Source: Candidatus Neomarinimicrobiota bacterium
GTDB lineage: Bacteria > Fidelibacterota > Marinisomatia > Marinisomatales > S15-B10
DNA length: 43,815 nt
NCBI GenBank assembly: GCA_036476315.1
Contig: JAZGBI010000031.1
Coordinates: 1 to 43,815 of the forward strand
Direction of reading: 5' to 3'
The number at the start of each line of letters is the position of its first letter. The stretch's first letter is position 1. Shown piece by piece: positions 17,711 to 26,242 of this stretch. Both the position numbers and the translations under genes were made by a program. Below the pieces are notes generated by a model. The model did not search any database. It had not been told where the DNA came from and was given only the letters and a program-made list of their open reading frames with translations.

Positions 17711-18676
17711 CTAATCAAACATTTCTTTTACATATTTCTCAAGTTTTTCGGTGTCTCTCGAGAATCTTCTTATGCCTTCCGCGAGTTTTTCCGTTGCCAT
17801 GGGATCTTCATTGAGCATCCACCTGAACTCTTTTTCATCCAGATTCATTTTTTCTCCCCCAAGATCTAGGGAAGACTCAGGGTTGAGTTTCCTTGGTACC
17901 TTTCCCTCAGAGTTCTGAAGTTCCTCCATGAGTGAAGGACTGATGGTCAGCAGATCACACCCGGCTAGTTGAAGGATTTCGTCCACGTTTCTGAAACTTG
18001 CCCCCATGATAACGGTTTCGCATTCATGTTTCTTGAAGTAATGGTAGATCGTCTGAACCGATTTAACACCGGGGTCCTCATGGGGTGGGAAGTTGTCCAC
18101 ACCCGAGTTCTTCAGATACCAGTCAAGAATTCTTCCAACGAACGGTGATATCAACGTAACTCCTGCGTCGGCGCAAAGGACGGCTTGGGCAAAGCTGAAC
18201 AGCAGCGTCATATTGCAGCGAATCCCATCTTTTTCGAGGCGCCTGGCAGCCTCTATCCCTTCCCACGTGGAAGCAATCTTGATGAGCACCCTTTCCGGTC
18301 CGATCCCGGCTTCTTCGTAAAGCTCCATGATCTCACGTGTGCGGTCCACGGTGGCGTCGGTGTCGAAGGAGAGTCTCGCGTCGACTTCAGTGGATACGCG
18401 GCCCGGTATGATATGGAGTATTTCGGCTCCGAAATTGATGAAAAGACGGTCAACTGAGTGGCGCAGTTGTTCTTCCGGAATACGTGATCTTGATTTGCCG
18501 TATTTGATGGCAGATGTGACAAGGTTGCGATACTGGCTCATTTGCGCCGCCCTAAGAAGGAGGGAAGGATTTGTCGTTGCGTCGGACGGCTTGTATCTTC
18601 CGATGGACTCAATGTCGCCTGTATCCGCAACTATGGTGGTCATTTGTCTTAACTGATCGAGCTTGTTCATAGTCAT
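17711..18676 (-). CDS. tal: Transaldolase (TalB type)
   Basis: A 321-residue cytosolic enzyme of the non-oxidative pentose phosphate pathway, moving a dihydroxyacetone unit from sedoheptulose-7-phosphate to glyceraldehyde-3-phosphate. It aligns along its whole length with E. coli TalB: VADTGD near the start (Asp18), [24 protein letters not shown], the Schiff-base Lys133 in [41 protein letters not shown] and [11 protein letters not shown] at the end. Length is normal. The ATG at 18676 has AAAGGTG upstream. This is the longer TalA/B class rather than the short MipB/TalC class. It is monocistronic, with a 400-bp repeat-bearing leader region upstream. Confidence 0.97.
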   Translation of the reverse strand: MTMNKLDQLRQMTTIVADTGDIESIGRYKPSDATTNPSLLLRAAQMSQYRNLVTSAIKYGKSRSRIPEEQLRHSVDRLFINFGAEILHIIPGRVSTEVDARLSFDTDATVDRTREIMELYEEAGIGPERVLIKIASTWEGIEAARRLEKDGIRCNMTLLFSFAQAVLCADAGVTLISPFVGRILDWYLKNSGVDNFPPHEDPGVKSVQTIYHYFKKHECETVIMGASFRNVDEILQLAGCDLLTISPSLMEELQNSEGKVPRKLNPESSLDLGGEKMNLDEKEFRWMLNEDPMATEKLAEGIRRFSRDTEKLEKYVKEMFD

Positions 18677-19080
18677 GACACCTTTCAGATACTCTCGCTT
18701 TGTCCGAGATTTTCCTGGAACCTTCTGAATGAAACGACACCCGGGTCAAATTTTCGAACCAATTCTCTTTGTTCCAACTGGGAATTGCAACGACCTTTTC
18801 AAGGTCAACGACCGGCAATAAAGCACCAAATGACGGAGAAATGTCAAATCACAAAATCCAAGCACCAAATTCCAAATCTGCCGCTGATGATGTTCATATA
18901 AAAAAAGACCCTTTGAAAATTGCAGTTCGTGATTTGAGATTTCTTTGTTATTTGGGATTTGAAATTTGGAATTTGTTTGTTATTTGGAATCTGTGATTTT
19001 GTCTTATGCAAGTGTATCGCAAAAGCCATACAATGACATTGTCAAGTAAAGGCGAATTAGTGATACAAGTCATCAGCAGG
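18677..19080. other. Intergenic region upstream of transaldolase, repeat-bearing
   Basis: This gap between two minus-strand genes holds the probable promoter of transaldolase (near 18680-18800) and a repeat element at 18845-19001 described separately. ORFs that can be drawn through the repeat have low-complexity Ile/Asn/Phe/Trp content and are not considered genes. Confidence 0.5.
18845..19001. repeat. Imperfect inverted repeat with internal direct repeats
   Basis: The left arm at 18845-18877 (starting CAAATCACAAAATCCAAGC) is the imperfect reverse complement of the right arm at 18964-19001 (ending GGAATCTGTGATTTTG). Inside the right half the 18-mers at 18944-18961 and 18976-18993, both beginning TTTGTTATTTGG, are 16/18 identical. 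This type of ATTTGGAATTTG-rich element recurs in intergenic DNA of many environmental bacteria; whether it is mobile or a structured RNA is unknown. Confidence 0.6.
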
Positions 19081-20424
19081 TCACCTGTTAGGTTGAACAA
19101 ATTCCCGTGTCCAGAGTGGCCTGCCGTCCTGAAAGACCCGTTCAGTAAGTTCATCTCCCCTTTCGGACCACGTCATTTCCTGAACGGGAATCCCTTTGAT
19201 GAATACGGTGAGACTTTGAACCTTTCCGCTCACATCGAATTGAACTTCCACTCCATGTTTCTCGTCCTGCTGGTAGTCCACTTCCCTCGAAACCCGGCCA
19301 TTGGGGTACCATTCTCTCACCGTTTCGGTTGAGTCTCTTCTTCTCCCGGGCTCGATTCTCCTTCCATGACGATCCCATGCTACTGTCCAGAAAGGTCCAT
19401 CCTCCGAAAACGCGGTCACGTTCTTCAGGATACCCGTCGGATGCCACTTAATCGCGGAATGAGGCTTTCCGGAGAGGAAAATAGCGTGCTCCTGCATCTG
19501 ACCCGAGGGTGACCATCTGATTTGGTCTCCGTGCCTGAGGCCTTCGACATACTCAAATTCAGAGGCGGTCACTCCTGTCGAGTACCGTTTGACAGACTTG
19601 CCGTGTCTCAAGCCATCCTTAAGATCCGTCTGGAGCTTTTTCGTTCCATCCTCATACCAGAGAGTGGACCTGCCTTCCCTTTTTCCTGCTCTGTATCTCT
19701 CGACAGATTGCAGGTTTCCGCTTCCGTACCAGCGTCTTGACAGACCATGAAGATGTCCGGCGTGATAGACTTTTTGTGAGTCCAGTTTGGAAAACTCGTT
19801 CCACCATTTCCACTTGCCGTGCGGAAGCCCGTTCCTGAACAGTTTTCCCTCGAGCAGTCTCCCGTTCTCAGCCCACTCTCTCGATTTACCGTGGAGCTTA
19901 TCTGCCTTGTACTCCTCAAGGGATTCAATCTGTCCGTTTGGGAACCATGCTCTTGACGCCCCGCTCAAGAATCCCTCGCGGTACCGCACCACTCTCTTTT
20001 TACGTCCATTCTTCCTCCAGGCGATCGTTTCGCCGTCGAGTTTCCCTCTGGAGAAATGCTTCACCGAATCCATTCTTCCCTCTTGATCCCACCAGGTCCA
20101 CCTCTTGACAGGGAATCCCTTTTTGTAGTACTGTTCGGTTTTCAGTTGACCGTTCTCATACCACAACTGATATCCGCCGTGGAAATTGCCTGACTCGTAG
20201 TGTATCTCTTCCCATGGCCGGTCGTTCCTGTGAAATGTCAACATCTTTACCACGGCAGAATCGCCGTCGTCTACATCATAGCTGATACTTGACCGAAGCC
20301 CGTCGTGGACGGTTTCAGTCGTTATGATTTTCGGTGCGCAACCGGTTTGGAAAAACAATAAGACAAGCAGTAGAATGGCAATCGCCGAGAAGGAGATTTC
20401 GGGCCGGTTTCTCTTAAAAGTCAA
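19081..20424 (-). CDS. MORN/YwqK-repeat lipoprotein
   Basis: A 447-residue lipoprotein made mostly of about fifteen copies of the MORN_2 / YwqK-type repeat of 23-25 residues, with the pattern W-x-x-N/D-G-x-L/K...Y-x-x-G-x-x-H-G (for example LWYENGQLKTEQYYKKG and WFPNGQIESLEEYKADKLHG). A signal peptide ends in the lipobox FQTGC (Cys near residue 29), so the repeat sheet is membrane-anchored. In other bacteria such proteins are often labelled 'toxin-antitoxin system YwqK family antitoxin', but no toxin gene is adjacent, so that label should not be transferred. The start is a TTG at 20424; an in-frame stop shortly upstream leaves no better choice. Confidence 0.85.
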   Translation of the reverse strand: MTFKRNRPEISFSAIAILLLVLLFFQTGCAPKIITTETVHDGLRSSISYDVDDGDSAVVKMLTFHRNDRPWEEIHYESGNFHGGYQLWYENGQLKTEQYYKKGFPVKRWTWWDQEGRMDSVKHFSRGKLDGETIAWRKNGRKKRVVRYREGFLSGASRAWFPNGQIESLEEYKADKLHGKSREWAENGRLLEGKLFRNGLPHGKWKWWNEFSKLDSQKVYHAGHLHGLSRRWYGSGNLQSVERYRAGKREGRSTLWYEDGTKKLQTDLKDGLRHGKSVKRYSTGVTASEFEYVEGLRHGDQIRWSPSGQMQEHAIFLSGKPHSAIKWHPTGILKNVTAFSEDGPFWTVAWDRHGRRIEPGRRRDSTETVREWYPNGRVSREVDYQQDEKHGVEVQFDVSGKVQSLTVFIKGIPVQEMTWSERGDELTERVFQDGRPLWTREFVQPNR

Positions 20425-20497
20425 ACCGGCAGGGGAGTGAGGTTACTGAATGGATGGGCCTTATCTCCTTGAGACAGACCGGGGAGGGAGTGTGATT

Positions 20498-21067
20498 TCA
20501 TTCTTTCTTGAGGATCACGACCATTCCGTCCCCCTTCTCCTCGGAGGCTCGTATGACGACCATATCATAAGCTGGATCATTTTCCACGGTCTGAATGAAC
20601 TCTCTCATCTCCTCGGCATGGATGATGACATTGTCCGCTACGATTGCGGCACGTCGCTTGAGCTTCGGTTCCAGGAGCTTGAAGTACTTGAAGTAGTCCC
20701 GCTTGGCCGCATCGATGAACACAAAGTCGAACTCTCCGTCAAGTGTGGGAATCACATCGAGAGCATCTCCTTCGAGGCAGGTCACGGACTTTTCGAGGCC
20801 GACCTTCCGGAGGTTCTCGCGGCATTCCTCTACCATGTCCCCTGAGATGGCCATCGTATAGAGATGACCTCCCGTCAGTTCGAATGCCATTCCCATGTGG
20901 ATGGAACCGTAACCGTTGGCCGAACCGATTTCCGCTCCCCGCTTGGCGTTCATGAATGTTACCAGGATCCTGAGAAACAGCGCGTCTCCTGGGGTCGTAT
21001 TCATGTGAATTCGAGGAAAGTTCTCAAGGAAGTTTTCTCTATAGGTATTGAGTTCTGCCGGTTTCAC
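20498..21067 (-). CDS. O-methyltransferase (caffeoyl-CoA OMT-like)
   Basis: A 189-residue class I SAM methyltransferase of the Methyltransf_3 type, slightly shorter than the usual 200-220. Motif I is GAEIGSANGYG; MAISGDMVEECRENLRKVGL follows, with the expected acidic ribose-binding residue replaced by Ser in 'TMAISGD'. EGDALDVIPTL, DFVFIDAAKRDYFKYF (metal/catalytic Asp region) and AAIVADNVI follow. Small bacterial members methylate catechol-type acceptors or are uncharacterised. The start is a GTG at 21067 with no clear Shine-Dalgarno; the start could be a little downstream. It is followed 73 bp later by the MORN lipoprotein gene in the same direction. Confidence 0.8.
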   Translation of the reverse strand: MKPAELNTYRENFLENFPRIHMNTTPGDALFLRILVTFMNAKRGAEIGSANGYGSIHMGMAFELTGGHLYTMAISGDMVEECRENLRKVGLEKSVTCLEGDALDVIPTLDGEFDFVFIDAAKRDYFKYFKLLEPKLKRRAAIVADNVIIHAEEMREFIQTVENDPAYDMVVIRASEEKGDGMVVILKKE

Positions 21068-21415
21068 GTTTGACGAAGAATCGGATATGTCCTTGTTTCA
21101 GACAGGGAGGATTTGACTTCTTCAGACACTTGTCAGAAGGTAATCAAACGCCGGGTAACTGTCAAATTGCAATTCACCTGTCCTTATTTGGCTGGTCCCT
21201 TCCTCTATTTCCCCCATGAATGCTAATTCAGGATACAAAAGTCTACTCATATTGCTTGTGGGCCAAGAAATAGTTACTTTTGGTATATTCCGCTGTGAGG
21301 CGTTCCTTACAGAAGCGTGTTCGATTCATAGGCCAGTGGTGAAGGAAAACACCAAGACTGTGGAGTGAATGCAAATCAGTTCAAATAAAGGGGAGTCAGC
21401 TTTGAACTGGAAATC
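21068..21415. promoter_or_regulatory. Divergent promoter region, about 350 bp
   Basis: No gene is seen here. It separates the O-methyltransferase (-) from the FlgO/LA_2272-like gene (+), so should carry promoters in both directions. TACTTTTG at 21275-21282 matches the Bacteroidetes-type -7 element TAnnTTTG in the plus direction, but no convincing -33 TTTG precedes it at the expected spacing, so this is only a candidate. Confidence 0.3.
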
Positions 21416-22423
21416 ATGAAAGTCCTCATCTCATCTATTCTTTTCTCAGGTTTTGTTTCATTTCTTTCGGGGCAAGAAACCGTGAGTTCCGGCACTCCGC
21501 CCCCGGACTCTTTGACCACGATCGCCGTTCTTCCCCTGGAAGGTAAGGGAATATCGACTCATGAATCAGAGATATTGACTGAACGATTGCGGTCGACTCT
21601 TGTTCAGGATGGTCGATACCAGGTGGTGGAACGGTCTCAGATGCAAGAAATCATGAGAGAACAGGGGTTTCAGCAAACGGGTTGTATTTCGCAAGAGTGT
21701 CTGGTGCAGGCTGGCCTGATTCTCGGTGCCATGAAAATGGTGAGTGGCACGGTGGGGAGGCTTGGCCAAAGCTTCGCCGTTGATGTGCGTCTGTTTGACG
21801 TGGAGACAGCCAGAATTGTGAGGGCGGTCACCCGCGATCATAAGGGAACAATTGACCGACTCCTCCCGGTCATCACAGACGTCGGAAGAGAACTGGCGGG
21901 TGAGGGTCCCGTCACTGCATCCCGGTCCATGAATGAAGAATCTGAAGATGTTTCCCATCAACTCGAGGCGGCTTTCGACAAAGTCACGACCTCGATCTCA
22001 CGTACATTTACTTCTGACCACGGGGAAATTGAAGAAATCACCACCGCGTGGGGAATGAGCTGGTCTCCGTTTCAATTCTCCGTCCTTTATCCTCTTCAAC
22101 TCGTCCCTGCTCGTGTTGACATCTATGGTCTGAGGATCACCCTACTCTACGGAAAGAATGAGAATCTGTTCGGCTTCGATAACGGCTTCATTAATGAAAT
22201 CAACGACACTGTAATAGGTTACCAAACCGGCGTTTACAATAAGAGCGGAAAGGTGTACGGTGCTCAGTGGGGTCTCCTGAACACCTGCGAAAGACTTTAC
22301 GGTGTTCAAATTGGAGTCATTAACAGAAGTGATCATTTGAGAGGAGTTCAGATCGGCGTACTGAACTTCAATCCCGTGAGTGGAGGTATTCCATTCATGC
22401 CATTCATCAATATTGGTTTTTAG
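21416..22423 (+). CDS. Exported FlgO/CsgG-like protein fused to LA_2272-type repeats
   Basis: A 335-residue exported protein; the signal peptide ends near LSG-Q (residue 19). Residues about 35-165 form a CsgG/FlgO-like N-terminal domain (TIAVLPLEGKGIS..., RLRSTLVQDGRYQVVERSQMQEIMREQGF, GAMKMVSGTVGRLGQSFAVDVRLFDVETARIV). Residues about 215-335 resemble LA_2272/LA_2273-type surface repeats: LYPLQLVPARVDIYGLRITLLYG, then the tandem units YGAQWGLLN, YGVQIGVIN and RGVQIGVLN. The two modules are usually seen in separate proteins, so this looks like a fusion. The start ATG has a weak GGAA upstream. A 15-bp palindrome follows the stop, then a Crp/Fnr gene. Confidence 0.75.
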   Translation: MKVLISSILFSGFVSFLSGQETVSSGTPPPDSLTTIAVLPLEGKGISTHESEILTERLRSTLVQDGRYQVVERSQMQEIMREQGFQQTGCISQECLVQAGLILGAMKMVSGTVGRLGQSFAVDVRLFDVETARIVRAVTRDHKGTIDRLLPVITDVGRELAGEGPVTASRSMNEESEDVSHQLEAAFDKVTTSISRTFTSDHGEIEEITTAWGMSWSPFQFSVLYPLQLVPARVDIYGLRITLLYGKNENLFGFDNGFINEINDTVIGYQTGVYNKSGKVYGAQWGLLNTCERLYGVQIGVINRSDHLRGVQIGVLNFNPVSGGIPFMPFINIGF

Positions 22424-22438
22424 CCTGAATTATTCAGG
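22424..22438. promoter_or_regulatory. 15-bp perfect palindrome CCTGAATTATTCAGG
   Basis: The site begins directly after the stop codon of the upstream gene and lies 70 bp before the GTG of the Crp/Fnr gene. As RNA it forms a 6-bp stem with a 3-nt loop followed by a short T-run, so it may be a weak terminator; as DNA it could be an operator of the regulator gene. The core TGAATWATTCA recurs at 11013-11023. Confidence 0.4.
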
Positions 22439-22508
22439 TTGGCTTTTCCCGCGTCAATGGCGGTAACCGGAAGCAAGTCTTGAATCGTTTTCTATTCATT
22501 TCACTCCA

Positions 22509-23195
22509 GTGAACACGAGCGACATAGAACTCCTTAGAAGCGTCCCTCTTTTCATCGATCTTTCCATGGCAGTTTTGCAAGAGCTTCTCGACAGAATGAG
22601 CAAACGATTCTACCGGAAGAATAATATGATCCTGATGCAGGATGAAATGGGGGACACCTTTTTTACCATCAGCAAGGGGAGTGTCAAAATCAATCGTCTG
22701 AGTGCCGACGGTAGGGAGGTCGTCTTTGCCATCTTGGGCGAGGGCGAATTCTTTGGGGAGATGTCCCTCCTGGATGAAGAGACGAGATCAGCCAATGCAG
22801 TGGCTCTTGAGGATTCCGAGGTGTTGATTCTAAAGCGGGGCGATTTTCTGGCTTTCCTGGAAAAATACCCCAGGGTGTCAATCTCCCTTCTTGCGGAAAT
22901 GGCGGGGAGAATAAGGAAAATTGACGCGCAGATTGAAGGATTATCCTTAAGTGATGCGGCGCATCGCATCGGAATGACGCTTCTCCGGCTTTCTGAGGAA
23001 CTCGGCGTCATTCAGAAAGGGGTGATTGAAGTCAATGGTCTTCCTTATCTCAAAGATATTGCCAATATGGCAGGTACTTCCCGGGAGACAGTGTCCAGAA
23101 CGATGAAGCTGTTCGAAAGAGAGGGTATGATCCAGCGTCGCGGACGAAGGTTGAAAATCTTCGACTATTCTCAGTTCAAGCGTACGTTTGGGTAG
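22509..23195 (+). CDS. Crp/Fnr-family transcriptional regulator
   Basis: A 228-residue regulator. Residues about 12-125 form the cyclic-nucleotide-binding jelly roll (FYRKNNMILMQDEMGDTFFTISKGSVKI, GEGEFFGEMSLLDEETRSANAVAL, an arrangement like the phosphate-binding cassette GEMSLL...RSA of CRP). A dimerisation helix follows, and the C-terminal winged helix is typical (YLKDIANMAGTSRETVSRTMKLFEREGMIQRRGRRLKI). N-terminal cysteines for an Fe-S cluster are absent, so it is not a classical FNR; an Arg in the cassette is compatible with cyclic-nucleotide binding. The GTG start has no strong Shine-Dalgarno. It directly precedes the TonB/peptidase cluster in the same direction and is the obvious candidate regulator (inference). 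Confidence 0.92.
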   Translation: MNTSDIELLRSVPLFIDLSMAVLQELLDRMSKRFYRKNNMILMQDEMGDTFFTISKGSVKINRLSADGREVVFAILGEGEFFGEMSLLDEETRSANAVALEDSEVLILKRGDFLAFLEKYPRVSISLLAEMAGRIRKIDAQIEGLSLSDAAHRIGMTLLRLSEELGVIQKGVIEVNGLPYLKDIANMAGTSRETVSRTMKLFEREGMIQRRGRRLKIFDYSQFKRTFG

Positions 23196-23252
23196 CGACC
23201 GGCTCCTGGATAATGGGGTTGAAAAAATTCCGTTAATATGATATATTTCTCC

Positions 23253-23266
23253 TGAGGTTAACCTCA
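23253..23266. promoter_or_regulatory. 14-bp perfect palindrome TGAGGTTAACCTCA, candidate operator
   Basis: The palindrome lies 107 bp upstream of the TonB receptor start and just downstream of an AT-rich promoter-like stretch (23234-23249). Read as TGAGG-N4-CCTCA it has the 5-4-5 layout of Crp/Fnr-family sites. The inner GGTTAACC recurs in the palindrome at 31453-31464, upstream of the oligopeptidase B gene. Confidence 0.45.
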
Positions 23267-23372
23267 AAAAAGCTGTGGCAGTTGGGGTGCAACGTTTGAC
23301 ATGGTAGAACGCTTCCTGATTTCCCTTGCGTAATCAGGGGTCAGGGAAGAACATGAACCAGGAGGAGCCATA

Positions 23373-26234
23373 ATGGGATCACTTCTCAAATTGCGCGTCT
23401 TCGGAGTATCGCTCATTTTTGTGTCCCTGGTCGCCGAGACACTCATGGCAGGGACGACAGGAAAGATTCAGGGGACGGTAAAGGAGAGGAAAACCGGTGA
23501 TCCGCTCGTTGGAGTCAATGTCGTTGTCTCGGGAACGGAACGCGGAGCTGCCACTGATCTCACCGGTTACTACTTCATTTCGAATATCGCGCCGGGAACG
23601 TACGCCCTTTCCCTTTCCATGGTGGGATACAGAACCACGGAAGTTCAGAACGTCAAGGTATGGATCGATAGAACAACGGATGTACACGTCCAGCTTGAGA
23701 TAGCGGCGGTTGAATTCGAGACCGTGATTGTACAGGCGAGGCGACCTCTTATTGAGCCGCGGGTGACCAACAAGACTATCTCTATTCGCTCTGAGGAAAT
23801 CAAGGTCATGCCTGTAACGAGTTCCCAGGAAATTCTCCGGCTTCAGGCAGGCGTAACCCAGGTGGAAGGATCGTTCAACAAAGTGGCCGGGTTTGAAGAC
23901 AGGGGGATTGACCAGACACACGTACGAGGTGGCCGAAGCGGGGAGATTGCCTACCTGGTTGACGGGATGTACGTTGAGGATGCCATCTACGCGGGAATGG
24001 GCACTTTTGTCAATCGAGCTGCCATCGAGGAGATGAAGGTGGAAGTGGGAGGCTTCAAGGCAGAGTACGGCGAGGCCCAGGCCGCGGTTGTAAATATTGT
24101 GACCAAAGAGGGACGCAGCCGCTTTCACACTTCCCTTGAGGTGAGTTCAAGCGGTTGGGCGGATATCGATGGCCGGGGGAAAGGGCTCAAGCCCATTTCG
24201 ACTCCTGATGCCCTGCGTGATTATCACGATATTCTCGGTTCCATCGGGGGACCTGTACCGGGAATACCCGGACTCTCGTTCTTTCTCTCCGGTGAACAGC
24301 GATTCAAACGTTATTCGGTATTTGAGTTCGATGATATTACCTACGACTCCACCCTTATCTCCGACCCCACTGACAAGAACTTTGGCGAGCGCGTGGGGGA
24401 CACGACCTACACGTTCGCTTACGGAAAAGAGCGGAGGTCCCATCCATTTGACAATTCTACCGGCTGGCAGGCGCTCGGGTTTGATGACAGGTGGGATTAT
24501 TCCGCAAAGTTGACCTACAGCCCGTTTCCGGCGATCAAGATCAACATACTTCACCGGAAAGCCGACAAGCAATTCCGGAACTACGTGAATTCATATCGAT
24601 ATTCCATGAAATCCCGGCATATCACGTCGGACAGAACCGAACAGCAAGGACTTACCTTGAATCACCAGCTGAGTCCCGAGACGTACTACACGCTGAACTT
24701 CAACCGTTTCTGGAAATCACGCACCTACCGGATACCTGGTCTCCACTCAGATGAATTTGGTCCCGGGCTTAACAGGAATGACTATGACAATGACGGAGTG
24801 GGAGCTCCGGATGACCCGGATGAGATGTGGCATTATGTGGAGAATCAACCGGATCATCCAAGCTCGAGTTCCACGTCTGGATTTTACAATCCTCTGGCCA
24901 CGGTGGGATTCGATTCCTCACGAGGCGTGTACGTCTACCGCGGCGGACTCATGCGATACTGGCACCGGGATTTTCAACAGTCATATGGTATTAAGAGTGA
25001 CCTAACCAGTCAGATTACGAAAAGCCACGAAATAAAGACGGGGTTTGAATTTCGTCAATACGATATCTACTTCCGCGAAATCCAGCTCCCCTATCTCGAG
25101 AACCCCTATGCGGACAATTACCTAGAGCATCCCAAGGAAGCCTCGGCCTATCTACAGGATCAGTTCGATCTGGGACGAGTTATTATGAACATTGGGGGAC
25201 GAATTGACTACTCCGACTCACGGGGTGAATTGTGGAGCGACCCAAAAGACCCCACCACGAAAGTGGTGCGTGGGCGTCACAAGTGGCAGGTAAGCCCCCG
25301 GTTGGGTTTCGGCTACCGAGTTACTGACAGAACCACTTTTCACTTCAATTATGGTCATTTCTTTCAGGTTCCCTCTTATCGCGACCTTTATGTGGGTGCG
25401 TCCACCCGGGACCTGGATACGCCAAGGCCTCTCATCGGAAATCCCCATCTGCAGGCTGAAAGGACCATGCAGTATGAATTCGGTTTCAAGCAACAGTTTG
25501 GCCGACTCTGGGCGGTCGACGTCACCGCCTGGACGAAATCGATCACGGGCCTTTCGGGGACCGTGAACATTATCGGCTTTGATCCTGACAGCCTGGGTCT
25601 GTACAACTACTACAATTTTGATAACTACGATCACGGGACCGCCCGAGGCGTTGACGTGACCGTGGAAAAACAGTTCAGCGACTATTTCATGGGTAAAGTA
25701 AACTATACCTATTCCGTGGCAAAGGCGAACCGGTACTATTCCTGGACGGGGTACTGGAACTCGGAAACGGAGGAGACGGAGGCGAAACGGGAACTTCTCA
25801 TGCAGTACGATCAAACACACGTCATGGACGCGTGGTTCTTTGTCCAGTTTCCAGATCATTTTGGTCCCAAGTTTTTCAACCGTTATCCTCTCGAGCGGTT
25901 TTCAACGAGTTTCATAGTTTCGTATCAGACCGGTTATCCTTACACTCCCGTGGTGGGGGGCCGGGCCGGGGAACCCATGTCTGCCCGCTTTCCCCCCCGG
26001 ACACGCGTCGACGCCGATATTCGGAAAGGGTTTCCGGTTCTGTGGGGAAGGATTGAGCTCTTCGCCCGCATTCTGAATCTTTTTGATCTACTCAACCCAC
26101 TGACGCTCTGGGCTTCGACGGGAAGTCCCACCGAGCCCGACCCGGTCGCTTCCGGCTATAGCACCCAGTTCAATCGCCCCGATTTCTTCGATATCCGCCG
26201 ACAGATCGATATGGGAATTCGATTTGAGTTTTGA
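23373..26234 (+). CDS. TonB-dependent receptor with carboxypeptidase-regulatory domain
   Basis: A 953-residue outer-membrane receptor. An AGGAGG lies 7 nt before the ATG; the signal peptide ends near LMA-G (residue 26). Residues about 29-115 form a carboxypeptidase-regulatory-like domain (GKIQGTVKERKTGDPLVGVNVVVSGTERGAATD...). The plug domain spans about 125-250 (THVRGGRSGEIAYLVDGMYVEDA, AAIEEMKVEVGGFKAEYGEAQAAVVNIVTKEG), followed by a 22-strand-type barrel ending in an aromatic FEF, as required for Bam-dependent assembly. Such receptors import bulky substrates using TonB energy; this organisation resembles SusC/OmpA-like importers, but no susD follows. It is the first gene of a tight cluster with the sorted exoprotein, a lipoprotein and a PorV-like gene. 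Confidence 0.93.
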   Translation: MGSLLKLRVFGVSLIFVSLVAETLMAGTTGKIQGTVKERKTGDPLVGVNVVVSGTERGAATDLTGYYFISNIAPGTYALSLSMVGYRTTEVQNVKVWIDRTTDVHVQLEIAAVEFETVIVQARRPLIEPRVTNKTISIRSEEIKVMPVTSSQEILRLQAGVTQVEGSFNKVAGFEDRGIDQTHVRGGRSGEIAYLVDGMYVEDAIYAGMGTFVNRAAIEEMKVEVGGFKAEYGEAQAAVVNIVTKEGRSRFHTSLEVSSSGWADIDGRGKGLKPISTPDALRDYHDILGSIGGPVPGIPGLSFFLSGEQRFKRYSVFEFDDITYDSTLISDPTDKNFGERVGDTTYTFAYGKERRSHPFDNSTGWQALGFDDRWDYSAKLTYSPFPAIKINILHRKADKQFRNYVNSYRYSMKSRHITSDRTEQQGLTLNHQLSPETYYTLNFNRFWKSRTYRIPGLHSDEFGPGLNRNDYDNDGVGAPDDPDEMWHYVENQPDHPSSSSTSGFYNPLATVGFDSSRGVYVYRGGLMRYWHRDFQQSYGIKSDLTSQITKSHEIKTGFEFRQYDIYFREIQLPYLENPYADNYLEHPKEASAYLQDQFDLGRVIMNIGGRIDYSDSRGELWSDPKDPTTKVVRGRHKWQVSPRLGFGYRVTDRTTFHFNYGHFFQVPSYRDLYVGASTRDLDTPRPLIGNPHLQAERTMQYEFGFKQQFGRLWAVDVTAWTKSITGLSGTVNIIGFDPDSLGLYNYYNFDNYDHGTARGVDVTVEKQFSDYFMGKVNYTYSVAKANRYYSWTGYWNSETEETEAKRELLMQYDQTHVMDAWFFVQFPDHFGPKFFNRYPLERFSTSFIVSYQTGYPYTPVVGGRAGEPMSARFPPRTRVDADIRKGFPVLWGRIELFARILNLFDLLNPLTLWASTGSPTEPDPVASGYSTQFNRPDFFDIRRQIDMGIRFEF

Positions 26235-26242
26235 GAGCTAGG

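Noticed and set aside
19081-20424. Calling the MORN-repeat lipoprotein a toxin-antitoxin component
   Set aside because: The label comes from repeat similarity only. The protein is a lipoprotein and no toxin candidate is adjacent.
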